Assembly (NCBI GenBank): GCA_947384055.1
Contig: CANDFO010000020.1
Location: 1 to 35,769 of the forward strand
Length of the DNA stretch: 35,769 nt
Source of the DNA: an uncultured Flavonifractor sp.
GTDB taxonomy: Bacteria; Bacillota; Clostridia; Oscillospirales; Oscillospiraceae
Direction of reading: 5' to 3'
Part shown: positions 14,614 to 21,772 of the stretch, one piece after another
Numbering within the stretch: position 1 is the first letter of the stretch
Layout of the letters: every line of letters starts with the position of its first letter
Notes under the pieces: model-generated
Told to the model about the DNA's origin: nothing
The model's input: the letters and a program-made list of their open reading frames with translations, nothing else
The model's database searches: none
Program-made: the position numbers and the translations under genes

Positions 14614-14670
14614 GTGTGATGTGCGGCGCTTTCAACGGCTCTATGGCCCGCTATGGCGCGGCCCGCGAGA

Positions 14671-14697
14671 AACCCAAGGACACATGTACCCTTGGGT
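14671..14697. repeat. ACCCAAGG/CCTTGGGT hairpin
   Basis: ACCCAAGG and CCTTGGGT flank the 10-nt segment ACACATGTAC immediately left of repeat copy B. A similar unpaired string (aagggcacatgtac) recurs at about 14907-14920, right of copy B, so the structured repeat is framed by related CACATGTAC motifs. Confidence 0.5.
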
Positions 14698-14840
14698 CAG
14701 ACTGTCGAAAAACTTCCCCCACGGGAAAGCTTCGCAGAGTTTTGCCGCCCGAAGGCGGCAAAATAAAGTCAGAATCGGTCATTTTCGGGGACATGTGCCT
14801 CGTAAATGACACTGCTCGGCCTGCAAGTGTGCCCAAAAGG
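14698..14840 (-). repeat. Structured intergenic repeat, copy B
   Basis: This is the inverted counterpart of 8333-8474. The same three hairpins are present. The GCCGCC/GGCGGC stem is identical but its loop is TTCG instead of CGAG, and the CTTTCCC/GGGGAAG stem has gained a Watson-Crick pair. It lies upstream of the alr promoter in a 619-bp spacer that carries no credible gene. Confidence 0.85.
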
Positions 14841-14865
14841 TGCGCGCAGCAGGCCGTATCCCCTT

Positions 14866-14896
14866 TGTCGAAAAAGGCCTTTGGCCTTTTTCGACA
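14866..14896. repeat. 14-bp perfect hairpin
   Basis: TGTCGAAAAAGGCC (14866-14879) and GGCCTTTTTCGACA (14883-14896) pair perfectly around TTT. The GTCGAAAAA string also occurs at the end of repeat copies A and B, so this may be a fourth module of the same structured region. Confidence 0.7.
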
Positions 14897-15039
14897 GGCT
14901 TATCCAAGGGCACATGTACATTTGGTTTTTTTGTAATAGATTAGCAGTAATGTGAATTCCTCTGATCCTTTGCTGCCAGTCCAGTAAAAAATAACTGTAA
15001 AATTAGAATTTTTAACAAACTATTGCTACTGCAACTGTT

Positions 15040-15082
15040 TGGCGAAGATAAGCGGGTTCGGACCGCTGACCTCTTGAAAAAG
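15040..15082 (-). pseudogene. tRNA 3'-half remnant
   Basis: On the minus strand a perfect T arm (AGCGG-TCCGAAC-CCGCT) is followed by seven acceptor bases, TATCTTC, a discriminator G and CCA (15042-15040). The expected 5' acceptor partner GAAGATA and a D arm are not found upstream, and the anticodon stem region is malformed. This is the form left by integration into, or deletion across, a tRNA gene. The tRNA identity cannot be decided. Confidence 0.5.
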
Positions 15083-15109
15083 GGGCAAAAGATTCCAGGG
15101 ATTTCGGGA

Positions 15110-15157
15110 CACAGACAGCGGGTGGGCGCGCGTCCGCGCGCCCACCCGCTGTCTGTG
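15110..15157. terminator. 22-bp perfect inverted repeat
   Basis: Arms 15110-15131 and 15136-15157 pair perfectly around GTCC. AGCTTTTTTC follows on the plus strand, nine to ten bases later. It sits six bases beyond the stop of the leftward zinc-ribbon gene and probably ends that transcript. Confidence 0.7.
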
Positions 15158-15162
15158 CAGGT

Positions 15163-15552
15163 TCAGCTTTTTTCTTCAAAGCTTACGCCGCAGTTGCGGC
15201 AGTTTATGGTGATGCGCCCCTTCCCCCGGGGCACCCGCAGATATTGCCCGCAGTTGGGACATTTAAAATAGCGGTGCTCCTTGTCCCGGAAGATGGTGTG
15301 GCGCATTCTGCACCACCGGATGACGGGGCCCGCCAGAGCGAGAAACCGGGCGTTCTCCGCCCTCCGGCGGTCAATCCGCCGGGAAAAGATCCGGTATACA
15401 TCCCACAGCAGCACCGCCAGGGCCAGCCAGTTCAGCAGCCCCAGAAAGGGCAGCGCGGAGAACAGACTGAGCATCAGATAGACCAGCAGGAGGAAAAAGG
15501 AGAGCTGGTCGCTGCCGTACCGGCCGGCCATTAAATGTTTGAGCATATTCAT
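15163..15552 (-). CDS. Membrane protein with C-terminal zinc ribbon, 129 aa
   Basis: Two hydrophobic segments (LSFFLLLVYLMLSLFSALPF and GLLNWLALAVLLWDVY, about residues 17-52) are followed by a basic linker with many Arg. A C-terminal zinc ribbon (CPNCGQYLRVPRGKGR...CRNCG, about 97-122) ends the protein. It is a common small protein of unknown function in this group. The ATG at 15552 has GGAG somewhat far upstream (about 14-18 bases). It could sense or bind a partner at the membrane, but nothing here shows what. Confidence 0.8.
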   Translation of the reverse strand: MNMLKHLMAGRYGSDQLSFFLLLVYLMLSLFSALPFLGLLNWLALAVLLWDVYRIFSRRIDRRRAENARFLALAGPVIRWCRMRHTIFRDKEHRYFKCPNCGQYLRVPRGKGRITINCRNCGVSFEEKS

Positions 15553-15745
15553 GAAAGACAGGTCGTCTCCTTACGAATAAACTGATACGGATAGGACTGC
15601 GCTCGCATGCCTCGGGGAGGGGAGAGCCGGCAGCGGCACAGCGTACCGGGGGGCCGCCGCGGACTGGAGCAATTTTTCTTTTATAACTATAGCGCCGCAG
15701 GGCTCCCGCGTCAAGCGCGAAAGCGTAAACAAAATGTGAATTGTC

Positions 15746-15774
15746 TTGCGTCCGGGAGAAAAAGACGGTATACT
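15746..15774 (+). promoter_or_regulatory. Promoter of the deaminase gene
   Basis: TTGCGT (15746-15751), a 17-bp spacer and TATACT (15769-15774) lie 29 bp upstream of the ATG at 15803. Confidence 0.7.
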
Positions 15775-15802
15775 GGAGGCAAACAGTCCGGAGGAGAGAG
15801 AT

Positions 15803-16288
15803 ATGGGACGTATTGACAAGGAAAACTACTATCTGGATATTGCGGAGACGGTGGCGGAGCGCTCCACCTGCCTGCGCCGATGCTACGGGGCCATTATTGT
15901 CAAGAGCGATGAGATTATTGCCACCGGCTACAACGGGGCTCCCAGAGGGCGGCGCAACTGCGTAGACCTGAACCACTGCACCCGGGAGGCCATGAACATT
16001 CCCTCCGGGGAACGCTATGAGCTGTGCCGCTCAGTCCATGCGGAGGCCAACGCCATCATTTCCGCCGCCCGGCGGGAGACCCTGGGGGCGACCCTGTACA
16101 TGGCATGCAAGGACCCGGCCACCGGAGAGCTGATCCCCGGCTCCACATCCTGCTCCATGTGCCGCCGGTTCATTATCAACGCCGGCATCAGCCGGGTGGT
16201 GATCCGGGACACCCGGGAGCGGTATTCCGTGGTCCATGTGGAGGACTGGGTCCGAGAGGATGATTCGGCGCTGGCCCCGGATGCCTGA
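15803..16288 (+). CDS. Deoxycytidylate deaminase family protein (ComEB-like)
   Basis: The 161-aa protein has the zinc-dependent cytidine/dCMP deaminase signature: SVHAEANAI (proton-shuttling Glu) and SCSMCRR (zinc Cys pair). The N-terminal substrate loop contains GYNGAPRG. The likely reaction is dCMP to dUMP for dTTP supply. The ATG at 15803 is placed by GGAGGAGAG; the frame's earlier start lies within the promoter. ComEB homologues occur in competence loci, but no comE genes are adjacent. A small hairpin followed by six Ts ends the gene. Confidence 0.9.
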   Translation: MGRIDKENYYLDIAETVAERSTCLRRCYGAIIVKSDEIIATGYNGAPRGRRNCVDLNHCTREAMNIPSGERYELCRSVHAEANAIISAARRETLGATLYMACKDPATGELIPGSTSCSMCRRFIINAGISRVVIRDTRERYSVVHVEDWVREDDSALAPDA

Positions 16289-16293
16289 TTCCA

Positions 16294-16317
16294 CTCCGCC
16301 GGACGGCGCTTTTTTAT
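16294..16317 (+). terminator. Terminator of the deaminase gene
   Basis: The GC-rich CGCC-GGAC-GGCG hairpin is followed by CTTTTTT within 15 bases of the stop codon. Confidence 0.6.
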
Positions 16318-16336
16318 GTTCCGCATACGAAATTCC

Positions 16337-16365
16337 TTGACAGAAAAGCCCCTGGGTCTTAAAAT
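16337..16365 (+). promoter_or_regulatory. Promoter of rny
   Basis: Perfect TTGACA (16337-16342), a 17-bp spacer and TAAAAT (16360-16365). It drives a leader of about 200 nt before rny. Confidence 0.8.
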
Positions 16366-16371
16366 AGATTC

Positions 16372-16560
16372 GGTGTACTTTTTGAAGAACGAGGGGTCAG
16401 CTCTTCAAATTTTGCGCGGCTGAGGCCGGAAGGCCATGTACGCCGCTCAGTCCGTCGGAGCTCCGCCGTCCTTGGACCGGCCCGCGCCCTGTCTTTGTCA
16501 GGGGGAGCGGCCTGTCGAAAGGAGAGGCGGATTCTGCCGGTATACCGAAATTTTAGGAAA
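16372..16560 (+). other. Long structured 5' leader of rny
   Basis: Between the promoter and the rny start, several paired segments are visible: TTGAAGA with CTCTTCAA (about 16382-16410), GGCTGAG with CTCAGTCC enclosing GGCC-GGAA-GGCC, and further GC-rich pairs. I cannot match it to a known riboswitch or small RNA. The leader could be the target of RNase Y autocontrol, which is speculation. Confidence 0.4.
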
Positions 16561-16568
16561 GGACGGAG

Positions 16569-18128
16569 GTGTATTCACCGCTTATGATGCCCATTTGGAT
16601 TGGAGTTGTCATCGGACTGGTCCTGGCTGTGGCCGGCGCGGTCGCCGGCTACCAGTACCGCCTGAAGGTGGCTGAAAAAGAGATTTCCAGCGCCGAGGAA
16701 GAGGCCAAGCGCATCCTCAACGACGCCATCAAGAGCGCCGAGAGCAAAAAGCGTGAAGCACTGGTGGAGGCGAAGGAGGAAATCCTTCAGGCCCGCAAGG
16801 AATATGAGCGGGAGGAGAAGGAGCGCCGCAGCGACCTGCAAAAGCAGGAGCGCCGCCTTCAGCAGAAAGAGGAGAATCTGGACCGCAAAACGGAAAATAT
16901 CGAGCGCAAGGAGGACGCTCTCCAGAACCGTCTCAACGACGTGGAGAAGGTCCGCGGGGAGGTGGAGCTGCTCCGCAAGTCTCAGATGGACGTGCTGGAG
17001 CGGATCTCCGGCTTCACCAGCGAAGAGGCAAAGACATACCTGATCGACCAGCTGGCCGAGGAAGTTACGCACGAGTCCGCTATGAAGGTCCGGGAGATTG
17101 AGTCCCAGTTCAAGGAGGAGGCCGACACCCGCGCCCGGGAAATCCTCTCCCTGGCGATTCAGCGCTGCGCCGCCGACCACGTGTCGGAAGCCACCGTCTC
17201 TGTGGTACCCCTGCCCAATGACGAGATGAAGGGGCGCATCATCGGCCGGGAGGGGCGCAATATCCGCACCCTGGAGACCATGACCGGCGTGGACCTGATT
17301 ATTGACGACACGCCGGAGGCCATTACAGTGTCCTGCTTCGACCCGGTCCGCCGGGAAATTGCCCGGATTGCCCTGGAAAAGCTGATTCAGGACGGGCGCA
17401 TCCACCCCTCCCGCATTGAGGAGATGGTGGAGAAGGCCAAGCGGGAGGTGGACGCCACCATCAAGGCCGAAGGCGAGCGGGCGATTTTTGAGACCAATGT
17501 CCACGGCCTGCACCCGGAGCTGATCAAGCTGCTGGGCCGTATGCGCTACCGTACCAGCTACGGGCAGAATGTGCTCAACCACTCTATTGAGGTCTCCCAC
17601 CTGGCGGGACTGCTGGCCGCGGAGATCGGGGCTGATGTCACCGCCGCAAAGCGGGCCGGCCTGCTCCACGACCTGGGCAAATCCATCGACCATGAGGTGG
17701 AAGGCTCACATGTGCAGATCGGTGTGGAGCTGGCCCGGAAATACCGGGAACACGACGATATCATCCACGCGATTGAGGCCCACCACAACGATGTGGAGCC
17801 CCGCACCATTGTAGCCTGCCTGGTGCAGGCGGCCGACGCGGTGTCTGCCGCCCGGCCCGGCGCCCGGCGGGAGAACTTGGAAAATTATATCAAGCGCCTG
17901 GAAAAGCTGGAGGAAGTCACCTCCTCCTTCCCCGGCGTGGACAAGTCTTACGCGATTCAGGCCGGCCGGGAAGTCCGCATTATGGTGGCTCCCGACAAGG
18001 TTAGCGAGGACCAGATGGTGCTTCTGGCCCGGGACATCGCGAAAAAGATTGAGGAAGAGCTGGAATATCCCGGTCAGATCAAGGTCAATATGATCCGGGA
18101 GACCAAGGTGATTGAGTACGCCAAGTAG
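16569..18128 (+). CDS. rny: Ribonuclease Y
   Basis: The 519-aa membrane-anchored endoribonuclease starts mRNA decay in Firmicutes. An N-terminal transmembrane helix (IWIGVVIGLVLAVAGAVAGY) is followed by a long coiled coil (about 35-150). A KH domain (GRIIGREGRNIRTLETMTGV) and an HD domain (LNHSIEVSHL...GLLHDLGKSIDHEVEGSH) complete the protein. The GTG at 16569 is chosen because it gives MYSPLMMPI, parallel to the MTPIMM start of the Bacillus enzyme; AAAGGA precedes it. Length is normal. A strong hairpin follows the stop. Confidence 0.96.
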   Translation: MYSPLMMPIWIGVVIGLVLAVAGAVAGYQYRLKVAEKEISSAEEEAKRILNDAIKSAESKKREALVEAKEEILQARKEYEREEKERRSDLQKQERRLQQKEENLDRKTENIERKEDALQNRLNDVEKVRGEVELLRKSQMDVLERISGFTSEEAKTYLIDQLAEEVTHESAMKVREIESQFKEEADTRAREILSLAIQRCAADHVSEATVSVVPLPNDEMKGRIIGREGRNIRTLETMTGVDLIIDDTPEAITVSCFDPVRREIARIALEKLIQDGRIHPSRIEEMVEKAKREVDATIKAEGERAIFETNVHGLHPELIKLLGRMRYRTSYGQNVLNHSIEVSHLAGLLAAEIGADVTAAKRAGLLHDLGKSIDHEVEGSHVQIGVELARKYREHDDIIHAIEAHHNDVEPRTIVACLVQAADAVSAARPGARRENLENYIKRLEKLEEVTSSFPGVDKSYAIQAGREVRIMVAPDKVSEDQMVLLARDIAKKIEEELEYPGQIKVNMIRETKVIEYAK

Positions 18129-18141
18129 CTGCACAGAACCA

Positions 18142-18169
18142 GGGGACGGTACGGCAGTGTACCGTCCCC
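18142..18169 (+). terminator. Hairpin after rny
   Basis: GGGGACGGTAC (18142-18152) and GTACCGTCCCC (18159-18169) form a perfect 11-bp stem. Only a short T-poor tail follows. Confidence 0.6.
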
Positions 18170-18182
18170 CTGTGATATCTAA

Positions 18183-18339
18183 GGACCTGTTTAGCGTTTC
18201 CCCGCGTACGCCTTGAGGTATAGTTCCCACTCTGGCTGCGTTAAAATCTTTGCCATCTGTCAGGATGGCCGCGGATTTTTGCCTTGCGGGGTAAAAATCC
18301 GCCCGCCAAATCGTACACGTTGAGCTACGAAACAGGCGC
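18183..18339. mobile_element. MITE-like element, family B, copy 1
   Basis: The ends GGACCTGTTT (18183-18192) and AAACAGGCGC (18330-18339) are imperfect inverted repeats, extending about 28 bp inward with mismatches (GTACG is conserved on both sides). The centre has GCCATCT-GTCA-GGATGGC followed by GCGGA and paired GGATTTTTGCC / TAAAAATCC blocks. The central part is nearly the same as in 27476-27636 (read in reverse). It has no ORF, and its right end directly abuts the AAGGAG site of lepB. Confidence 0.75.
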
Positions 18340-18354
18340 TAAGGAGAACTGGTT

Positions 18355-18939
18355 ATGAAGAAGCAGAAGAGAGCGGAAGGGGCGCGGCTCCTTGGAAAAG
18401 AAGCGGAGAAGAGTGCCGCGGGAGAGGCCTACGACTGGCTTCAGGTATTTGTAATTGTGGCGGTGGCACTGGTGTCCGTGTTTACCTGTGTGGGCCGGGT
18501 GACGCCGGTAAACGGCCGCTCCATGGAGCCCACCCTCTGGCATGGGGATCTGATGCTGGTGCGGGACATAGGTTATACCGACCCTCAGCCCGGGGATATT
18601 GTGGTTTTGACCAAACCCTTTGACGCCGCCGAGGGTCCTATTGTCAAGCGGGTTGTGGCCGTAGGAGGACAGCGGGTGGACATCGACTACGCCTCCGGCG
18701 TGGTCTGTATTGACGGCGAGCCCCTGGAAGAGCCCTACATCAAAGAACAGATGCTCTGTCCCCACTATGGCGGCATTACCTCCGCCGTTGTGCCGGAAGG
18801 CAGCATCTTTGTGATGGGGGACAACCGCAACCATTCCAATGACAGCCGGGACGAGACCCTGGGTCCGGTGGACGTACGATGCATTATGGGGAAGGTGGAG
18901 CTGGTATTTTTCCCGCTGGGGCATTTCGCCGCCTACTGA
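18355..18939 (+). CDS. lepB: Signal peptidase I
   Basis: The 194-aa protein has an N-terminal cytoplasmic segment rich in Lys and one membrane helix (LQVFVIVAVALVSVFTCVG). The catalytic Ser lies in NGRSMEPTL, the general-base Lys in GPIVKRVVAVGG, and the box-E motif is MGDNRNHSNDSR. It cleaves signal peptides of exported proteins at the outer face of the membrane. The ATG follows AAGGAG, which lies directly next to the inserted MITE, so the element now forms the upstream region. Length is typical of Gram-positive SipS-type enzymes. Confidence 0.95.
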   Translation: MKKQKRAEGARLLGKEAEKSAAGEAYDWLQVFVIVAVALVSVFTCVGRVTPVNGRSMEPTLWHGDLMLVRDIGYTDPQPGDIVVLTKPFDAAEGPIVKRVVAVGGQRVDIDYASGVVCIDGEPLEEPYIKEQMLCPHYGGITSAVVPEGSIFVMGDNRNHSNDSRDETLGPVDVRCIMGKVELVFFPLGHFAAY

Positions 18940-19075
18940 GCCTTGCCTGAAAGCGGCTGAAACGTCCAGGCAGCGGACGCCGCCGCAGAGCCCATTTCAT
19001 GTGGAAGGGACTGGAAGACATTTCTTATGACATTTCCCCGTGCATACAGGCGAATGCAGGTTTTTACATTTTCTC

Positions 19076-19104
19076 TTGACATTCTGTCCGGGCATTGGTA
19101 TACT
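19076..19104 (+). promoter_or_regulatory. Promoter of the rplU operon
   Basis: TTGACA (19076-19081), a 17-bp spacer and TATACT (19099-19104): near-perfect consensus. Confidence 0.85.
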
Positions 19105-19218
19105 AAAACAGCCGCTTTGAATGGGTTTAACAAGCGAGGGGAGTACCGGGCAGGTTGTGTCGGCGCATTCCGCTCCACCCCCGAGAGCGAGCCCGTAATG
19201 AAGGAGTTGAGCACATAA
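19105..19218 (+). promoter_or_regulatory. Putative L21 leader RNA
   Basis: A leader of about 110 nt precedes rplU and is GC-rich with paired blocks (GGGGAG...CTCC, GGGC...GCCC). Firmicutes commonly carry an L21 autoregulatory leader at this place. Position and length fit, but I have not matched the consensus base by base. AAGGAG lies at 19201. Confidence 0.45.
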
Positions 19219-19530
19219 ATGCACGCAATTATTGAGACCGGAGGCAAACAGTACAAGGTGGCGGAGGGCGATACCCTCTTCATCGAGAAGCTGCCTGTAG
19301 AGGCCGGCGGCGCTGTAACCTTTGACAAGGTTCTGGCTGTTATTGACGGGGAGAACGCCACGTTTGGAGCCCCCGTGGTAGAGGGCGCCAAGGTAGACGC
19401 CACGGTAGCCAAAAACGGCAAGGGCAAGAAGATTATTGTCTTCAAATACAAGCCGAAGAAGGGCTACCGGCGCAAGCAGGGCCATCGTCAGCCTTACACC
19501 AAAGTGACCATCGGCAAGATCTCCGTATAA
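19219..19530 (+). CDS. rplU: 50S ribosomal protein L21
   Basis: The 103-aa protein is complete: MHAIIETGGKQYKVAEGDTL at the start and KPKKGYRRKQGHRQPYT near the end are the L21 signatures for 23S rRNA binding. It is the first gene of the rplU-prp-rpmA unit. Its TAA overlaps the ATG of prp by one base (TAATG at 19528-19532), so the two are translationally coupled. Confidence 0.98.
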   Translation: MHAIIETGGKQYKVAEGDTLFIEKLPVEAGGAVTFDKVLAVIDGENATFGAPVVEGAKVDATVAKNGKGKKIIVFKYKPKKGYRRKQGHRQPYTKVTIGKISV

Positions 19531-19862
19531 TGACCACCGTCTCCTTTTCTATGGAAGGCGGGCGTCTGACAGGCTTTACCGTACATGGGCACAGCGGCTG
19601 GGCGCAAGAGGGCTCCGACGTGGTGTGCGCGGCGGTGACAAGCGCTGTTCGCCTGACTGAGTGCGCCGTCAACGACGTGCTGGGTCTTGGTGCGGCAGTG
19701 AAGCTCCGGGAGAAGGAGGCGTCTCTCTCCTTGAAGCTCCCCGGCGGACTGGGAGAGGCCAATGAGCATTTCTGTCAGAATTTGCTGACCGCTTTGATGG
19801 TCTACTGCACACAGCTCCAGGAGGAATATCCCGACAATGTTTTCGTGGAGGAGGCGGACTAG
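19530..19862 (+). CDS. prp: Ribosomal-processing cysteine protease Prp
   Basis: The 110-aa protein carries the Prp active-site pattern GHSGWAQEGSDVVCAAVTS, with the catalytic His and Cys twelve residues apart. Prp removes the N-terminal extension of ribosomal protein L27 in Firmicutes. The substrate is encoded next (rpmA) and has the matching cleavage motif. Its place between rplU and rpmA is conserved in Firmicutes. Start overlap with rplU supports the chosen ATG. Confidence 0.94.
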   Translation: MTTVSFSMEGGRLTGFTVHGHSGWAQEGSDVVCAAVTSAVRLTECAVNDVLGLGAAVKLREKEASLSLKLPGGLGEANEHFCQNLLTALMVYCTQLQEEYPDNVFVEEAD

Positions 19863-19906
19863 CCTGCTCCTTCGGCAGCCATACACGTGTTTGGAGGTGT
19901 AATACG

Positions 19907-20191
19907 ATGCTGAATATCGGTCTTCAGTTTTTCGCCCATAAAAAAGGCGTGGGTTCCACCCGCAACGGCCGTGATTCCGAAGCCAAGCGCCTGGGCGTAA
20001 AGCGGGGCGACGGTCAGTTTGTCCTGGCCGGCAATATTCTGGTCCGGCAGCGGGGCACCCATATCCATCCCGGCGTGAATGTGGGCAAAGGCAGCGACGA
20101 CACGCTGTTCGCCCTCAAGAGCGGCAGGGTCAAATTTGAGCGCCTGGGCAAGGACCGCAAGCAGGTTTCCATTGTAGAGACCGCGGAGTAA
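19907..20191 (+). CDS. rpmA: 50S ribosomal protein L27 with cleavable N-terminus
   Basis: The 94-aa protein begins MLNIGLQFFAHKKGVGSTRN. The nine-residue extension LNIGLQFFA before HKKG is the Prp cleavage signal, and mature L27 needs a free N-terminus at the peptidyl transferase centre. The remainder (RQRGTHIHPGVNVGKGSDDT) is standard L27. GGAGG precedes the ATG at 19907. A terminator with a good T-run follows. Confidence 0.98.
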   Translation: MLNIGLQFFAHKKGVGSTRNGRDSEAKRLGVKRGDGQFVLAGNILVRQRGTHIHPGVNVGKGSDDTLFALKSGRVKFERLGKDRKQVSIVETAE

Positions 20192-20203
20192 TTGGGCATA
20201 CTG

Positions 20204-20240
20204 GAGGTTCCGAACGTTTTGCCGTTCGGGACCTCTTTTT
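20204..20240 (+). terminator. Terminator after rpmA
   Basis: GAGGTTCCGAACG (20204-20216) pairs with CGTTCGGGACCTC (20223-20235), with one mismatch, followed by TTTTTC. Readthrough into obg, 20 bp on, is still possible. Confidence 0.8.
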
Positions 20241-20258
20241 CTGAAAAGGAGAACAGTT

Positions 20259-21542
20259 ATGGCAGCACCTTTTGTAGATACCGCACGGATCACCGTCAAA
20301 TCCGGCAGCGGCGGCAGCGGCGTGGTATCCTTTCACCGGGAGAAGTATATTGCCGCCGGCGGACCTGATGGCGGCGACGGCGGACGGGGCGGCGATGTAA
20401 TCCTGGAGATCAACGACCATCTGTCCACGCTGATGGACTTCCGCTACAAGCGTAAGTATACGGCCGGAAACGGCATGGATGGCCAGGGCAAGCGGTGTTC
20501 CGGCAGGGATGGGGAGGACCTCGTCATCCGTGTCCCCCGGGGAACCGTGGTACGGGATGCGGACAGCGGAGAGATTATCTGCGATATGTCCCGGTGTGAG
20601 CGCTTCGTGCTGGCCCGGGGCGGCAACGGCGGCTGGGGCAACAAGCATTTCGCCACTCCCACCCGGCAGGTTCCGCGGTTTGCCAAGGCCGGACTGCCCG
20701 GGCAGACCCGGGACGTGGTGCTGGAGCTCAAGCTCCTGGCGGACGTGGGACTGGTGGGCTTCCCAAATGTAGGAAAATCCACCCTCCTGTCAGTGGTGAG
20801 CAAGGCGCGGCCCAAAATTGCCAATTACCACTTTACCACCCTTTTCCCCAATCTGGGAGTGGTATATCTGGATGAGGGGGTATCCTTTGTCCTGGCGGAT
20901 ATTCCCGGAATCATTGAGGGAGCCAGCCAGGGGGCTGGGCTGGGCCACGATTTCCTGCGGCACATCGACCGCTGCCGCCTGCTCATTCATGTGGTGGACG
21001 TGTCCGGCAGCGAGGGGAGAGACCCGGTGGCCGACTTTGAGGCCATCAATGAGGAGCTGCGCCGGTACTCCCCGGAGCTGGCCGGACGGCCTATGCTGGT
21101 GGCGGGCAATAAATGTGACATTGCCCAGGACCGGACGGGGCTGGAGGCGCTGAAAGCTCACGCGGAGGGACTGGGCCTGCCCTTTTTTGAGCTCTCCGCC
21201 GCCGCCCAGCAGGGCACCCGGAGGCTGATGCTGGCCGCCGCGCAGAAGCTGACGGAGCTGCCCCCGGTCACGGTGTACGAGCCCACCTATGTGGAACGGC
21301 CGCCAGAGGTGGACCTGTCTGAGCCCATGGACATTACCCGGGAGGAGGATGGCACCTGGATTGTGGAGGGCCCCGCCCTCCAGCGGCTTATGTCCAACGT
21401 CAACTTTGGGGATTATGAGTCCCGCAACTGGTTTGATAAAATGCTCCGTCAATGCGGCCTTTTTGACCGCTTGGAGGGGCTGGGAATCAAAGACGGGGAT
21501 ACGGTATCCCTCTATAATCTGGAATTTGAATATCAGCGGTAG
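20259..21542 (+). CDS. obg: GTPase Obg/CgtA
   Basis: The 427-aa ribosome-associated GTPase acts in 50S maturation and stress signalling. It has the glycine-rich Obg fold (residues 1-158, VKSGSGGSGVVSFHREKY and GGPDGGDGGRGGDV). The G domain follows (GFPNVGKSTLL, DIPGIIEGAS, NKCD). The C-terminal OCT domain ends with the conserved MSNVNFGDYESRNWF region and RLEGLGIKDGDTV. AAAAGGAG precedes the ATG. It is downstream of rpmA, as in many Firmicutes. Confidence 0.97.
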   Translation: MAAPFVDTARITVKSGSGGSGVVSFHREKYIAAGGPDGGDGGRGGDVILEINDHLSTLMDFRYKRKYTAGNGMDGQGKRCSGRDGEDLVIRVPRGTVVRDADSGEIICDMSRCERFVLARGGNGGWGNKHFATPTRQVPRFAKAGLPGQTRDVVLELKLLADVGLVGFPNVGKSTLLSVVSKARPKIANYHFTTLFPNLGVVYLDEGVSFVLADIPGIIEGASQGAGLGHDFLRHIDRCRLLIHVVDVSGSEGRDPVADFEAINEELRRYSPELAGRPMLVAGNKCDIAQDRTGLEALKAHAEGLGLPFFELSAAAQQGTRRLMLAAAQKLTELPPVTVYEPTYVERPPEVDLSEPMDITREEDGTWIVEGPALQRLMSNVNFGDYESRNWFDKMLRQCGLFDRLEGLGIKDGDTVSLYNLEFEYQR

Positions 21543-21570
21543 AAGCGCCGGACCCTCCCCATAAAGATAA

Positions 21571-21639
21571 GAACCTGTATTCATAAACGAAAATGCTGAA
21601 AGACACGGCCAGGCGCGTTGACGTTGTGAATACAGGTTC
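21571..21639. mobile_element. Short MITE relic, family B ends
   Basis: GAACCTGTATTCA at 21571-21583 is matched by the inverted TGAATACAGGTTC at 21627-21639, 69 bp in all. The ends are the same as those of the full element at 27476-27636, but the centre is missing, so this looks like an internally deleted copy. It lies between obg and the dehydrogenase promoter. Confidence 0.75.
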
Positions 21640-21684
21640 TAAATGAACCGCCGGAAGTCCTTGGGTAAAATTTTCTAAAATCAA

Positions 21685-21713
21685 TTGACAAGACCAGGGA
21701 GTTATGGTAGATT
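21685..21713 (+). promoter_or_regulatory. Promoter of the dehydrogenase fusion gene
   Basis: Perfect TTGACA (21685-21690), a 17-bp spacer and TAGATT (21708-21713). Because the box overlaps the most upstream in-frame ATG (21704), that ATG cannot be the start. Confidence 0.8.
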
Positions 21714-21772
21714 TGAATCAGGAAATAGTAACAATTCCTATTATGAAAATTTTATTTGAGGAGGTCTCTTTC

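Noticed and set aside
15023..15271. 82-aa plus-strand frame
   Set aside because: It is read through the tRNA remnant, the 22-bp inverted repeat and the zinc-ribbon gene in antisense, so it is not coding.
21704..21772. Longer N-terminus for the dehydrogenase fusion starting at 21704
   Set aside because: That ATG overlaps the promoter boxes, and the GAGGAGG site points to the ATG at 21773.
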